Shown: in pieces, positions 32,076-43,889 of the stretch
Layout: each line of letters starts with the position of its first letter
Numbering within the stretch: the stretch's first letter is position 1
From: Isoetes taiwanensis
Lineage: Eukaryota; Streptophyta; Lycopodiopsida; Isoetales; Isoetaceae
Direction: 5' to 3'
DNA: 64,000 nt
Assembly: GCA_021234155.1 (NCBI GenBank)
Contig: JAJEKV010000072.1
Span: 1,592,526-1,656,525 of the forward strand
Made by a program: the position numbers and the translations under genes
The notes under the pieces: model-generated
The model's input: only the letters and a program-made list of their open reading frames with translations
Database searches by the model: none
Told to the model about the DNA's origin: nothing

Positions 32076-32088
32076 TGGTATCAGAGCC
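32076..32088 (+). promoter_or_regulatory. primer-binding site for initiator tRNA-Met (Copia)
   Basis: TGGTATCAGAGCC, the perfect plant retrotransposon primer-binding site complementary to the 3' end of initiator tRNA-Met. Confidence 0.95.
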
Positions 32089-33642
32089 AGATTCGTTGTA
32101 CAGTCTATAAGCATTAATTTTATGTTTGATGCAAAAGCAAAAGTAGAAAGTCGCAGCTATGGAGTAAAAAGATAGCCTTGCTTTGGAAGGCCATAACTTT
32201 TCTAATATAGATCAGATTCATGCGATCTAAAGCTTGCTGGAAAGAACTTAAAGTCTAGTTTAAGTGAGAACAAAAATCAGCCAAAAAGGATAATTATTTT
32301 TTGAGTTATCGAAATTTTAGTGACTAACCCTGTTTTAAGACTGCAGGAGAAAAAGAAAGGATGGAGAGTGGTATTCATGTTGGATAGTTAATTCTTTGTT
32401 ATTTGTTGAAGATAAAAAGTAGTATTACTTGTTGATGATTAACTCTATCCTTTTAATGCATCTGTGAATCTTCTAAACCATCATTGTATGGATCATGAAG
32501 ATATATGCCTAACTAGCTTTTTAACAGCTGCCTCTTGATTCCTAATAGCTATTGGTAGCATGCTGTAATAGTCTAAAAAACTCTGATTTGAAACTGAAGA
32601 CTTTGTTATCTCTCCCTCGTTGAAGAGGGATTCAGGGTGTTGAAATCCTGCCTACCATTAAATTCCTTGCCTAAGAATTTGCTCTTAACTAGTTGGATAT
32701 GCATTGCCTTTAGCCATATCCCATAGCCATATCCCAGGGATGTTAAATACCTATTAAATTAAGCATGAAAGTCTTGAATCATGAAAGTTAAGCATGGAAG
32801 TCTTGAATCATGTAAGTTAAGCATGGAAGTTTTAAATGATGGAACTTACATATGAAAGTTAAGTATGATAGCATGAAGGTGTGCAAATTTTGATTATTAC
32901 AGTGACCATGTGCTTACGAATTTTAGCAGTTGGATTTATCTGCTAGATACACTGTTGAAATCGCATTTGATGCTGCATGTGTGTATTATTCTTGAATTGT
33001 GGATTAACTTTTGGTTGTGTGCATGAACAAGTTATAGTAAAGAATGACATGTATTATGTTTATTGGTTTCGTATTCAATAATCTGAGGTGTCGATTAATT
33101 TCTTTACAATGGATGTGTCTTTTGGCACTGCAGTATATATATACGTATGGGTTGAAATTGAATGATGTATTTGTGCATGCTCTAACTGCATATGGTGATG
33201 ACGAATATCATATTTTGGCATATGTCTTGTCGTTCTACTATCTTGTTGTAGACGAATTTACGATTTGCAAGTGTGTAATAAAAATCTCATTGAAGATGCA
33301 AGCTAGAAGATATGTTATTGAAAATTGACAAATATATAATTGCAAACTAGAAATTTGGCAAAGCAATCTCCTTGGAGCTTGATTGAAAATTGGCCAATAT
33401 CTAATTGAACATCTCATTAAAGATTTGACTTACTGACATTGGAAAATCTCATTGGAGATTGGCTTACTGAAATTGCAAAATCTCTTTGGAGATTGACTGA
33501 TTGAATATCTCTAATTGGAAAATTTTCTTGAAGATTGACTTTGGAAGATGAATGTTATTACAGGAAGTTTGCTACACAACATAAAATTTTTCTTGGAATT
33601 CATCATGAGGTCCACCTGTTCTTTATGGCTCTTTGAAAATAC
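32089..33642. other. Copia leader/gag region, eroded
   Basis: No gag frame survives. 32761-32847 holds three 29-bp tandem repeats (AAGCATGGAAGTCTTGAATC). 33340-33545 holds a degenerate repeat built from AAAATCTCATTGGAGATTG. Confidence 0.6.
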
Positions 33643-35010
33643 ATGGAAACATCTTTTAAGATATGGTCGCCAAATATGAAGACCTTTCACAATTTTTTCA
33701 TCAAAGGCAATCTTTATAAACTCAAGATGAATGATGGGTTTGCTAATGTTGTGATATCTCATGGTGATGATATCAGTACTTTGTGGCATCGACGTTTTGG
33801 TCATGCTAGCTTTCAAGCTCTTTTGGACATGAGCTGTGATAACCTTGTGGAGTATTGAATGCTTGTGAGGCATATGTTATTGGTAAGCCACATTGCCACT
33901 CATTCTCTGGGGAAAGATATCGTGCTACGCGAGTCTTAGAGCTGGTCCGTTCTAAACTTTGTGGGCCATTCTATGATTCTGGCTATATATTTATGTACTT
34001 TATTACTAAAAAACTTGAAGTATTATCAGTCTTTTGTACTTCCAAAAAGATGATAGGAGTTCAAACTAGAACAATGATTCAGAGACTGTGAACTGATAAT
34101 GGTGGCAAGTTTAAGTCCTTGGCATTTGACAAAGTTTGTGCAAATTCAAGCATTGTTCTTGAATACATTGCGTCTTATTCTCCTCAACAGGATGGTATTA
34201 CTGAGAGGAAGAATTGCGCCATCGTGAATGTGGTGCATTGCATGCTTACTCATATTAATTTGGATGTGTTTCTATGCAGAAGTTGTTGGCGCTGCTGTGT
34301 ACTTGCAAAATTGCTTACTTATTTTTTGAAAGGCAAAACTTCATTAGAAGCTTGGTCTGCTATTAAACCCAATGTTGCCAATTTTGTACGATTTTGGTTT
34401 GCTGTACTGCTTATGTTCATATTCCTCCTAAAGAGAGTAAAAAATGATGATTTTGCTAAGGAAGCTATTTTATTAGATACGTCTATAATGCCAAAATATA
34501 TCAATTTGGGGACTCAGCTTTCCATTTACTTATGCTTCATTCTATTGATGAAATCATGCTTCTGTCGCTGCCCCTGCTTCTATTACTGAATCTGCCTTTG
34601 CTCTTGATGTCCTTGACTTTGTTCATAATTTTGCTAATATTGATGGGGAAGATCATTTTGGTCTTAATGAGATTATTCATGAGGTTGCTTATGATGATGT
34701 TATTGCACGTCGAGCATGAAAGCCGACACAATGGATGTTAGAATATCTTATTGATGATCCAATTTCTACGGAGGATGCTCTAACATTAGAACACTTGGAC
34801 AAGAGGACTTGGTTTCTAGATTCCTTTCTAGTGTGAATGATTTGAATATTTACTTCAAAAGGAGAAGGGTCTTATTATGTTTTCATTGCCTTATATGTCG
34901 ATGATACATTTTTTGTTTGCAATGATTTACCCTACTTACATCACATGAAAGTTTTATTATCTGCAGCTTTTGAGATGGTAGATTTGGGTGCAATTCACTC
35001 ATGCACATAT
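33643..35010 (+). pseudogene. Ty1/copia integrase and reverse-transcriptase fragments
   Basis: GAG-pre-integrase DISTLWHRRFGHASF at about 33769-33813 is followed by KPHCHSFSG near 33885 and SKLCGPFYDSG near 33950. An integrase core with SPQQDGITERKN lies near 34177-34212, and its C-terminal part (KPNVANFVRFW) near 34366-34398. The RT signature LYVDDTFFVCND lies at about 34891-34926, then FEMVDLGAIH near 34970-35000. Frameshifts and stops are numerous. The RNase H that should follow is absent here and found instead upstream of the LTR at 31.3 kb. Confidence 0.88.
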
Positions 35011-35044
35011 ATCTCTGCGCTCATTGAAAAGTTTGGCCTCCTTG

Positions 35045-35320
35045 GAGCAAAATCAGAAAGTTTTCATAGATAAATGGGTGATACCTTTTGTGATACTTTA
35101 GAATTGGCAATATGTGTGAGTCAACTTCTCATGGGTGATACTTTGGAATTAATAGTAGGTGTGAGCAAGCTTTTAATGGGTGATACCTAAGAATTTATAG
35201 TAGATATTGATAGTAAGTGCATGCAGCTTCTCATATGTGATGCTTTTGAATTGGTAGTATATATGAGTAAGCTCCTCATGTATGATACTTGGAATTGGTA
35301 GTAGATGTAGTAAAGGTTCT
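35045..35320. repeat. 45/57-bp tandem repeat at the Copia 3' side
   Basis: Repeated CTTCTCATGGGTGATACTTT and GGAATTGGTAGTAG with spacing of about 45 and 57 bp, both multiples of three. In one frame it reads as repeats of MGDTLEL and SKLL. The array is interrupted by the chromovirus LTR and resumes at 49077. Confidence 0.75.
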
Positions 35321-36915
35321 TGTGACGTTCCACGTATCTATACGTTCTACTATACGGGACACGTACAAATACGAGCACGTCACTCCCTAAAGGTACGCTA
35401 CCATGGGGGTATGGGAACCTAATTGCAACCTAGGGGGTTACCTTAAAAAGGATTAAATTAGCTATGCTAATTTAACACATTAATAATAATAACCTATAAC
35501 CTAGGAAATTAGGCTAATTACCATTTGGGAAGGCGCCACCTGCCCCAATCGATTGGGTAGCATGGGGATTGCCAAGTTTGGATGCCAACTTGACCCCTAT
35601 CCCTGGGATTGACTCCTGAAGATCGACCAAGGAAGGCCAGGAGCTGGGCGCCATCAGACACTTGCAGAAGATCACCATAGCGATGCGTCGTGGAAGTAAT
35701 TTGAATTCTCAACTCCCGAGGAAGATGGGGCCCCATGGAAACGAGTCCAGCCAGAATTCAGGTAGGTGGCTATGTGAATTCTAGTTAACACTTGGTTGTG
35801 TCCGTCTCTCTCTGTTCTCTTTGTGAATCAATCATAGAAACTAACCCTTGATTGTACAAACAAGTTCTCTTTATATTCAATTCGGGTTCTTACTCACGAA
35901 GGGATGGATTGTTAGTTCTTTGTTTAATCGACTCAAAGCGGGGATTACGGGGTAGAGGCCTCGAACCGTGTATTGTAGTATGCTCCTAGATAGCCTGCAG
36001 AGTCCCATTAATTGCGGCATTGCACAAGAACCCACCGGGTCCTAGATGCTATGGTGCGGCTTAGCACCGGACAAGGAACACAAGTGGTGACATGAGGGGT
36101 GGGGTCTTGCATGAGCATACAAGGCTCACGAGACTCCTACGGTGGGCTAGGGCGATGGCGGTCCACGTTGAGGGGCGGGTATGGGTCCGACCTCCACAGG
36201 GTGTAGTGGTGTGATCCGTATGGAGCACCATGCACTTTGAGTAGATTTAGGGTGAGTAAGCCTGTGCGGATGCGGGGGTGGCGATGCGACGTATTCTCTA
36301 GCTCACCCATGGAACCTTGTGATTACGGAAGGGGGCGCCTCCCGACCGCCTCATCGGACCAGGCGTCATGAACTGGAGTAGGCTCAGAGGGTGATGCCCG
36401 AGTTTTGCGTCTCGGGAAGGCTATAGCAAAGCCATAGCATGAATCAACCCATCCGCAAAGTGTGCACGGGAGGGGCGGATGGAGTGGACAACCTAGCCAA
36501 TGTTCTATGCCAGATAGCGCCATGCCAAGACTCGGTCCGCTGATCCCTTGAGGCCCGGTAGTGGGGTCGATCCTCTTAGGAGTGCAGTGGGGTAGAACCC
36601 GGGTTACGGGTGTTTTCTTAGGATTAGATGCATATTACGTGCCGTTGGTATATTAGATGGATTAGCCACCCTTCGTGGTGGTTATTTATGTATATTCATC
36701 TTTGTGTGCTAACCCTTGTATTCATGCTTCATAGCGTAGGAGTCCCATTGAAGGCGTGGGCGAATGACCCCTTCGTGTCCTTCTTTTCGGGCCTCATTTC
36801 ATAGATGGCCGAAATAGGCTGGAGGGCCCCTGCTCATGGTGAGATGATTGCCATGGGAGGGGAAAGTCCCGTATGTATATCGTCCGTGGGTCGTATATAT
36901 TACAGGGGCGTCACG
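35321..36915 (+). repeat. chromovirus 5' LTR
   Basis: About 1.6 kb, starting TGTGACGTTCC. It matches 47469-49071 along its whole length with scattered small indels and substitutions. The chance open frames within it are not genes. Confidence 0.95.
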
Positions 36916-36916
36916 G

Positions 36917-36928
36917 TGGTATCGAGCC
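36917..36928 (+). promoter_or_regulatory. primer-binding site (chromovirus)
   Basis: TGGTATCGAGCC: the initiator tRNA-Met site with one A missing compared with TGGTATCAGAGCC. Confidence 0.8.
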
Positions 36929-37549
36929 GTGATTTGGTTGTTGAAATCATCACAGCGCCAAACACTAACTTCGTAGCACGGTAGTTAGGAGGAGGCTAAG
37001 TCAATATAATGTCGTTAGTTCTCTTTGTTGTTTGGCTTGGTGTTAGGTTAAGTTAAGAAATTGTAGCTTTGAAGTGGAGGGGCCAAGATTGGAGGCCTAG
37101 CAGGTGCCGATGGGTAACTCAAATGACAAAGATGATGGCTCCATTGGATTGGGTACTTTCGAATTACCCTAAAGCAGTCAACTCTAGGCGAAAAATGGTC
37201 AAGGGCGGGCCCAAAAATGAACTTCGGCCCGCTTGCCTTTTTGTCACTTTGCGATCAAGATCGGCGCCCGAAAAATTGTCGGCGCCCGACCCGTCGACCT
37301 TCGAGTCAGCTGCCCCGCCAGTCAACTTCGGGCGGCCGCTTGCATTTCGGCGACACCAGTCGAGGCGAAACCCGTATAATGCCATCGGCCGGCCCGTATG
37401 TGGCGCGTATTTCCAGATATATTTTTTTTAATAATAAAATTTTGAAGTTAATAAGAAAAAATTTGAAATTTTAAAAGTTAATTGGCCGTTTAGCAAACCA
37501 TTTTTTTTTTCATTTGCTTTTGCTTCGCGTGCCTCCAGCACTTTGAGCA

Positions 37550-38830
37550 GCCCTCATCATATCGCCACCGGACGGACCTTGATCTTGCGCCCTTGTGCTT
37601 TGTGCATCTTAGCCCCTTTGCCATCCCCCGCCCGGTGCCCGCTACCCGCTATGGCTATTACCAAGAGCGCTCGGATCCGTCCACCACGAGCATCGTGGAG
37701 ATCCACGCCATGATTGCTAAGCACATGGCTCTTGACCCAGCCCTCATCGACATCTTGTTGGATGAGCTGGTCAATAGGTTTGAGAACAACGATAGGATTC
37801 CATATCACGTCTATCACTTCTCGAGCCATTCCTCATCAATTTGAACCTCACCCGACTCCCATATACCCTTGTTGAGCAACGATATGGTAATGATGCTCAT
37901 CAAATTTTATCCTCGAGCAGGGAAGGCCATACGGAGGAGGAAGATGTCGGGGGCGGGGCCGGCCAGGTATTAGGGGTTTTGCGGGAGGATGACCAGGAGG
38001 ATTGGTGGGCGGGCTGACAGCTGGCCGGGGGTAGGGAGTACCCCGGTACCTCGGGGGCGGCTTGCCGTCATCGATGGCGAGCCATTGAGGTTCCCCATAC
38101 CAATGGCATGAGGGTTCCAACGGCTTTGTATGGGGAGAAATCCCCGACATTAGCATAGACTATCGACCACTATTCAGGATAGATATGGGTCTGCGACCAC
38201 AAAGGTACCATGGCTGAACTTAATCGCCGTGCCGCAGCCCAACTTTTGCTCAGATCAAGAAGACCTAAGGAGAGCTCGGGGAAGAAGAGCGAGAAGTTGG
38301 AGCAAGAGGAGCGGGACCGACAAGATCGGGCCGGGACCAACAGGGAGGGAGGTGCATCGGGAGTGGCTCGAACCAAAGCAACGCATATCCGAATCGATTA
38401 AGCTCAGGAGGAAGGGAGTTGCCCATAAGGCGGGGCGATCAATACAAGGATAAGTTAAAGACTGGGGGCTTTTGGGAAGAAGACCAGCTCCGGACCGGAG
38501 GCGCCAGAAGTGGATAACTCCCCGTTCTTTGGGGGCTAAGCGGTACCAACATCGTCGGGGGCACGGGCCGCGGCCGGAAGCCTCATGGGTTCAGACCGAT
38601 GCATCGTGGCATTCGCGCGGAGATCCGCAAATTTCAGAAGTCCACGGACCTTCGTCGAGGGTGAAGTACCTTTTAGGAGAGGTCGGTGCGGAGATCGCCG
38701 CGACAATTTAAGGCCGATCTCCGTTTCCGGACCTTTGCAATTTGGCGCTCAAGAGGCTTCTTGAAGCCTACTTGGTAGCACTTACTTTTTGGTGATGCCA
38801 ACCTTTGCGCTATCCACGCAAAGAGGGTCA
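37550..38830 (+). pseudogene. chromovirus extra region A, unknown coding potential
   Basis: Between the primer-binding site and module B. Frames include IVEIHAMIAKHMALDPALID (37593-37844) and a basic Arg/Lys/Glu-rich stretch (38210-38450, KSEKLEQEERDRQDR). Higher GC than the AT-rich spacers on both sides (37420-37510, 38910-38990) supports coding origin. No family is recognised. Several frame changes. Confidence 0.4.
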
Positions 38831-39071
38831 CCATAATGCCTAAGGATTTAGCCCCGCCCGTGTAGGATCGGGGAGCAACCTTAGCCTACTTGCGGGGATC
38901 AGCGTTTTGTATATTTTTTTGTGATAATTAATAAAAAGGCTTTTATTCGAATTAAAAGTTTAATTTTTTTTTAAATTTAAAAATCTTGACGTCGGCTTTA
39001 ATAAGAGGGTTTAAAAGGGGGTGTAAGGTTATTTTAAATGCTTCTTTTCCTCTCTCCTCCCTTCTAGCGCC

Positions 39072-40466
39072 ATGGCTGGTTGCCGCCGCCGACCTTTGCT
39101 GCTTTTGGTACCTTGATGGGAGAAATGGGATCCACGGGTTCCCTTCGACTTCTTTGCGGCCTTTGCTATGCCAGCGATAGATCTCCTTGCCAACATCTGT
39201 GGCATCCGGGACTACGCCGGATTCCTTGACTTTACATGGAGGAAATGCTTCCTCTGTGTATTCCTCTAGGGGATCCTCCCACTTGTATTTGGAGCGGGGA
39301 GATAGTTCGGCAGATGCTAGGCGGGGACACACATGCTTATGATGTCGAAGGAAACTCCGATGGGGTAAGCACCTACGGTGGTCGGCATCGAGGGGCAGAT
39401 GATATCTAGAAGCTACTTTCGCTCTAGCCATCCTCATGGACCAATCGTTGAGGATGAAACCTTGCTGGCAGAGAAGGGCAAGCCGCCGAATCCTCAGGAG
39501 GGGGATGGCGAGCATATCGGAATGGGCGACCTTGCCCGTTGGAAAGAGCTAGCGAGAGGAGTTACCACCCGGCGCCGTGACCCATCTATAGGCTTGTCGG
39601 GGTTAGACGGCCTTCCGGTTATTTATCACGGGGCGGGGAATACCTTCTCTTGGATGATATTATGCGGGCGTATCGCGTGGTGGCGGACACGTATAGCGCA
39701 AAGACCATGTACTCTCACGAGCTTGCGGAGTATTGTATGGATGATTTCATCGACTTCACTTCTACAGGAGCTTCCTCCGGAGGTGCACCAGCTCGCCGGT
39801 TCGTCGGGGAGACTCTAGACGGCGGAGACTCTACTACGTCTTCGGATTGACTTCGTGATCGCGGGAACCAGCCGCCCCGCTTGCACGGATGCCTCCGCGG
39901 CTATGGGACCTCACGTCCCAAACATTAATATGGTGGAGGTTCCCTCCGACTCGGATGATGAGGGTGAAGATTTATACCATAACCCCTGGCACAAGAAGGA
40001 GGAGCAGCGGGAGCTCAAGGGAGGAAGAAGTCCCCATGGACTGGATAAAGAAGTGGCATCGAGACTTCGCATGGGAAAGTCTTTGGGTAACCATCTTACC
40101 CGTTTCTTTTGTCGGCCTTCAAATACGGACAAGTCCTCTTCATAGCGAGATCTGGCGCCAGAGTGAAGCTTCATGGTGGGGCCTCCGTGCACTCTCTACA
40201 GCGCCGGCCACAAAAAGCTTCCCTATCGTGCGTTTCGTATGTACTTTCGTACAGACGGGATCTTGCTCACGCGGCCTTGGGTCGGGGACATTGCGCCTTG
40301 GATGGGTATGAAGCTCCTCACGGCAGCCCCATTGGCGTTGCCTATCCACCAGAGGTTGCATCCGTGGGCGGGCTGCCACGGTAGACCACAGGGTTACTCG
40401 CTGCGACACCGGCCGCCTCCACCACCTCCTAGGGCTAAGGATCGGGAGGCGGGGCCTAGTTCCTAG
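39072..40466 (+). pseudogene. chromovirus extra module B, unknown protein shared with 27.3-28.3 kb
   Basis: Possible start ATGGCTGGTTGCCGC at 39072. It then carries RDYAGFLDF, EHIGMGDLARWKEL (about 39512-39553), GLSGLDGLPVIYHG (about 39593-39634), ELAEYCMDDFIDFTS (about 39720-39765), NINMVEVPSDSDDEGEDLYH (about 39922-39981) and GNHLTRFF. It closes with a proline run (PPPPPPRAKDREAGPSS) before the stop near 40466. The homology to 27311-28343 covers about 1 kb and preserves protein sequence while third positions differ, which argues that the product was under selection. Function unknown; flanked by AT-rich spacers (38910-38990 and 40470-40740). Confidence 0.65.
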
Positions 40467-40739
40467 TATAATTTTGCTATGAAAAATGTATATATATATA
40501 TATGTTTTGCTAGTTTTTTCTTATATATCTATATATGTGTGTTTAGGGGATTTCGGGTTGGCAAATGAATGGACCATATTGACAAATGATGTACCTTATT
40601 TACTTATTAAATACAAAGTTCTCTTGAGAAGTATTATTGAATTGTGTGTTCTTCTTTATGACATCCTCTTCAAAAGTATTAAAACTTTAGAATATAATGG
40701 CATTACAAAATGTTTCTCTATTTATTCCAACTATGTTGC

Positions 40740-41330
40740 GAGAGGAAAACATTTGGGAATATGAGGAGAGAATCAAATATGGTTAGGAGGGGCGATCCCG
40801 GGCTTGAGACCGGGACTATGGCGAGAGATATGGTGAATATCAGTGGGAGGAAGGCTATGAAACCGAACCACCGCCACCGAGGGAACTCGACCACGACAAA
40901 GGGTGGAGATAGTTAACATCCTCGGGGATCGAGCTTTCGAGGATCGAAGATGACCACAATGTCGTACACAGGACTCTTGGAATATGACCGAGCCGCGAAG
41001 CCTTCGAGGGCGCCAGCGACCATCTTTGGCAACTCTTTTATGCAATCACGAAGGCTCTTTAACCTTACGATTATCAACCCAACATGGGAGTACCAAGCCA
41101 TCATTGTCCAAGCACGGGGCGCTATAAACTCGTCCAGAGTTTGTGCGGGAGAGTACCGCTTCTGGCGATCCACATGCCCTTCGCCAACCCCTAGGCTTGG
41201 TCTCTTCCGTTGTGTTTTCGTTGTTGTGGTTTCGCCAGGTGCAAGTAGAACTTTAAAAGTTCCCATTGTATCATACCTACTTTTGTCTCAATCCATGTAT
41301 CAATCAACCCGTTGTTATAATCAACTTGAA
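40740..41330 (+). pseudogene. chromovirus extra region C
   Basis: Short frames including a Tyr/Glu/Pro-rich stretch (YGEYQWEEGYETEPPPP near 40825-40875) and 40950-41333. Possibly a third extra product or an N-terminal part of gag. No family recognised. Confidence 0.3.
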
Positions 41331-41334
41331 TGAA

Positions 41335-42240
41335 ATACAAATATTGTCTTGTTTTGTATATACTTTTTGTTTGATTAACTTAAAAGGGATTGTACATTAA
41401 TGTAAAATCTGCTTATATATTCATGAATGATTCCTATAGGCGGTATGCGTAGCGCCCGCTTGGCAAACACCCTCAACGCCCGATAAATCACCTGAGCGAG
41501 GAATTGATGTTAATGAAAAGGCAACTCGTGAATTCTGAGGGCTTATGTGTTTGCATGCCAATCCGCGCCACATACTCGGGAGGGCGGACCGGAACTACCT
41601 CGCGACCATTGAGTCCACACTGCACTTGACCATCTCCTCCGAGCTAGCCCACATGCACTGCTGAGAGAAGCATGGTATTAAAGAGTGGCTAAAATTCGCC
41701 AAATGGCTATTTTTTAGACCTTTAGTCAAATTTCATGGCTAAAGTTAATAAAGGTCATTTAAAGAGAAAAAACATAATTTAGCCATTTCAAAAGGGGGAA
41801 AGCTTTGGATGCTTAGGGTTTAGCCGGGATTGTTTGCTGCATGATGTACTGAATCGCCTTCTCTGAAGCTGATTAGGTGCACCCTGATCGCCATGCCTAA
41901 TATATTTAGGGACCTCTTTCACTCTTTCACTTAGAAATCACCATTAACTATCTCAATCGATATCGAATTTAAATCTACAAGTCATCTAGTTAAATGTTAT
42001 ATCTAGCCATTTGGATGTATTTGACCCCAACTTAAATATGTGTGCTCCTTTAAATGATATTGTTTTTTCCTTATGAATTGTAATTTGAACAACTTTGTTA
42101 TCACTTTGGCACATTGAATTAGTTGTCATTCATGTACTTATGAGTGCCCAAAATTCGAAGTCAAATATTGCACTTTAGTTGGAGACCAAGAAAAATTCGT
42201 CAACACCAGAATGTCATGTCATATAAAATTTACATTTTAG
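41335..42240. other. AT-rich spacer before gag
   Basis: No coding signal. This is the sort of long untranslated leader found in large plant retrotransposons. Confidence 0.5.
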
Positions 42241-42372
42241 CCAAGTGGGAAGATCACTAAAGGACTTTATTTTATCAAATTTCGCCCAAAAAAAAAGAAT
42301 TTATGAACTTCTGTTTTTCATATGTTTAGCCAAACTTAAATTGAATAGAAAAACATTTAGGGCCCTTAAAAT

Positions 42373-43560
42373 TTACCCTGACAGAGAAGGACTCATGCTA
42401 AACGTCAACGAAGTTCCTCTAAGGATAGCGCCGCTTCCTCACATTCAACCACTTCGGGTTCTTCGGGGTCCTCGCTATCAGACAGTGACCATTCAAGGCG
42501 TAAGGATAAGGAATACCGAAAAACTGTTGATACAGCCATCACTAGTATATGGAAGAACCGGAAGTTGGCTCAGTTTGATGGGAAATCCAGAGGAGGCTTG
42601 AATGCGGAATCTTGGTTGGACGAAATGAAGGAATTCGGAAAGTCCTATGGAATGACGAGAGAAAGATACGGGGAAGGTCGCCACCACGAACCTTATACGA
42701 GCTGCCCGTGATTTGGTGGAAGGGTTATGCCGTGAGCTAAACACGGATAGGAGCGGATGCAAGTTCGGGAAGTTTGCTAAGGCTTTTAAATCGCATTCGT
42801 GCCTCGTGGGCGCACAAATGCCAACAACAGATTGAGACCTTCTACAGGTTGGAAAGAAGGGCATGTCCGTCAGGCCTACCCGGCAATTCATGCGTTTGAG
42901 GTTTATGCGTGCGAATGAATGAGAAAATAGCGGTGAGGGCTACATTGAAGGTTGGCCCCATCCATTAAACGAATGGTCAAGGCCATCGACCCAAAGTCGA
43001 TGGCGGGAAGCTAAGGCATTAAGCCTTGAGGAGGACACGCCAAGGAGCCACAGTATCGCTGACACGCTCCTTACTCGCAGCCCACGGCCGCCCACACCTT
43101 ACAAACCCGTTCGCCAAGTCCGGGGCCCCTCAAGACAATTCTTATGGGACTTGTGAGAAGAAAGTTGCTTTTAGCGCCCGGATAAGCGAGAACAATGCTG
43201 GTAAGGAAATTGGGGCCTCTACAGTCCATTCCTAAAGAGGCCGAGAACAGCTCCGCCGGGATAAGGCATGCTTCTGGGTGCATGAGGCACTGGACACTTC
43301 ATGAAATTGTCCGTGCGTCCACCTTGGTTGCTCAGCGGCCATGGCCGACCTGGATTGGGAAGATTTGGAGTCCAATCTTTGTTGCGGAGGACGAGGCTCC
43401 GAGTACATTCATGGTCGTCTCATATTCTTGCCGCTATAGAAACAAAAAAAAGAAAAGTCGATATACATTATTTCTACAATAGGCCAAGTGAGCAAGTAAG
43501 CCCTTCATAATTTTGATGGACCACGGGTAGTACGCGCATAATTTTGCTTCTCCTAGAATG
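42373..43560 (+). pseudogene. chromovirus gag and protease start
   Basis: A Ser-rich N-terminus (SSGSSLSDSDHSRRKDKEYR near 42454-42513) is followed by a retrotransposon-gag segment QFDGKSRGG, AESWLDEMKEFGKSYGMT (about 42572-42655) and LIRAARDLVEGL. A damaged CCHC knuckle is visible near 43268-43315 (GCTTC...TGCATGAGGCACTGG). A damaged aspartic-protease motif lies near 43515-43550 (ILMDHG...HNFAS, normally LMDSGSTHNF). Every segment is in a different frame. Confidence 0.75.
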
Positions 43561-43889
43561 GCCAGTGCTGCGGTGGAAACGTTGAGATCCAGGCCTAAGC
43601 CGGTCCACACTAGCTAAGCGGTAAAAGATCGACACACTCATGGGGCCGTATTAACCTTAAAAATCATTTGCAGTGCACGGTTGCCTTGGGTGCCGAAGTT
43701 AATGGACATTGGCAAATATGATCTTATTGTGGGAATGGAGTTTTAGCGTCTGCTAAGGCCCACATAGATTTATGAGAAGCGGAGGTCACCTTCAACGCCG
43801 CTAATGGAGCACGTGTGGCGATAAAAGGTGATTCATTACACTCGCCATGCGGTCAATGTCGAAAGCGGCTAGGAAAAGCTATGCGCAGG

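Noticed and set aside
34532-34741. Leucine/methionine-rich 69-codon frame, membrane-protein-like
   Set aside because: Off-frame reading of the Copia integrase-RT linker.
36353-36375. TCGGACCAGGC resembling the start of miR166
   Set aside because: Only about 11 bases match, it lies inside the LTR, the 3' LTR copy differs, and no precursor stem is visible.
38952-39515. 187-codon minus-strand frame
   Set aside because: Antisense to module B, whose plus-strand protein is conserved at 27.3 kb.
42245-42601. 118-codon plus-strand frame
   Set aside because: Runs across the gag N-terminus in a different frame from the Ser-rich gag sequence.
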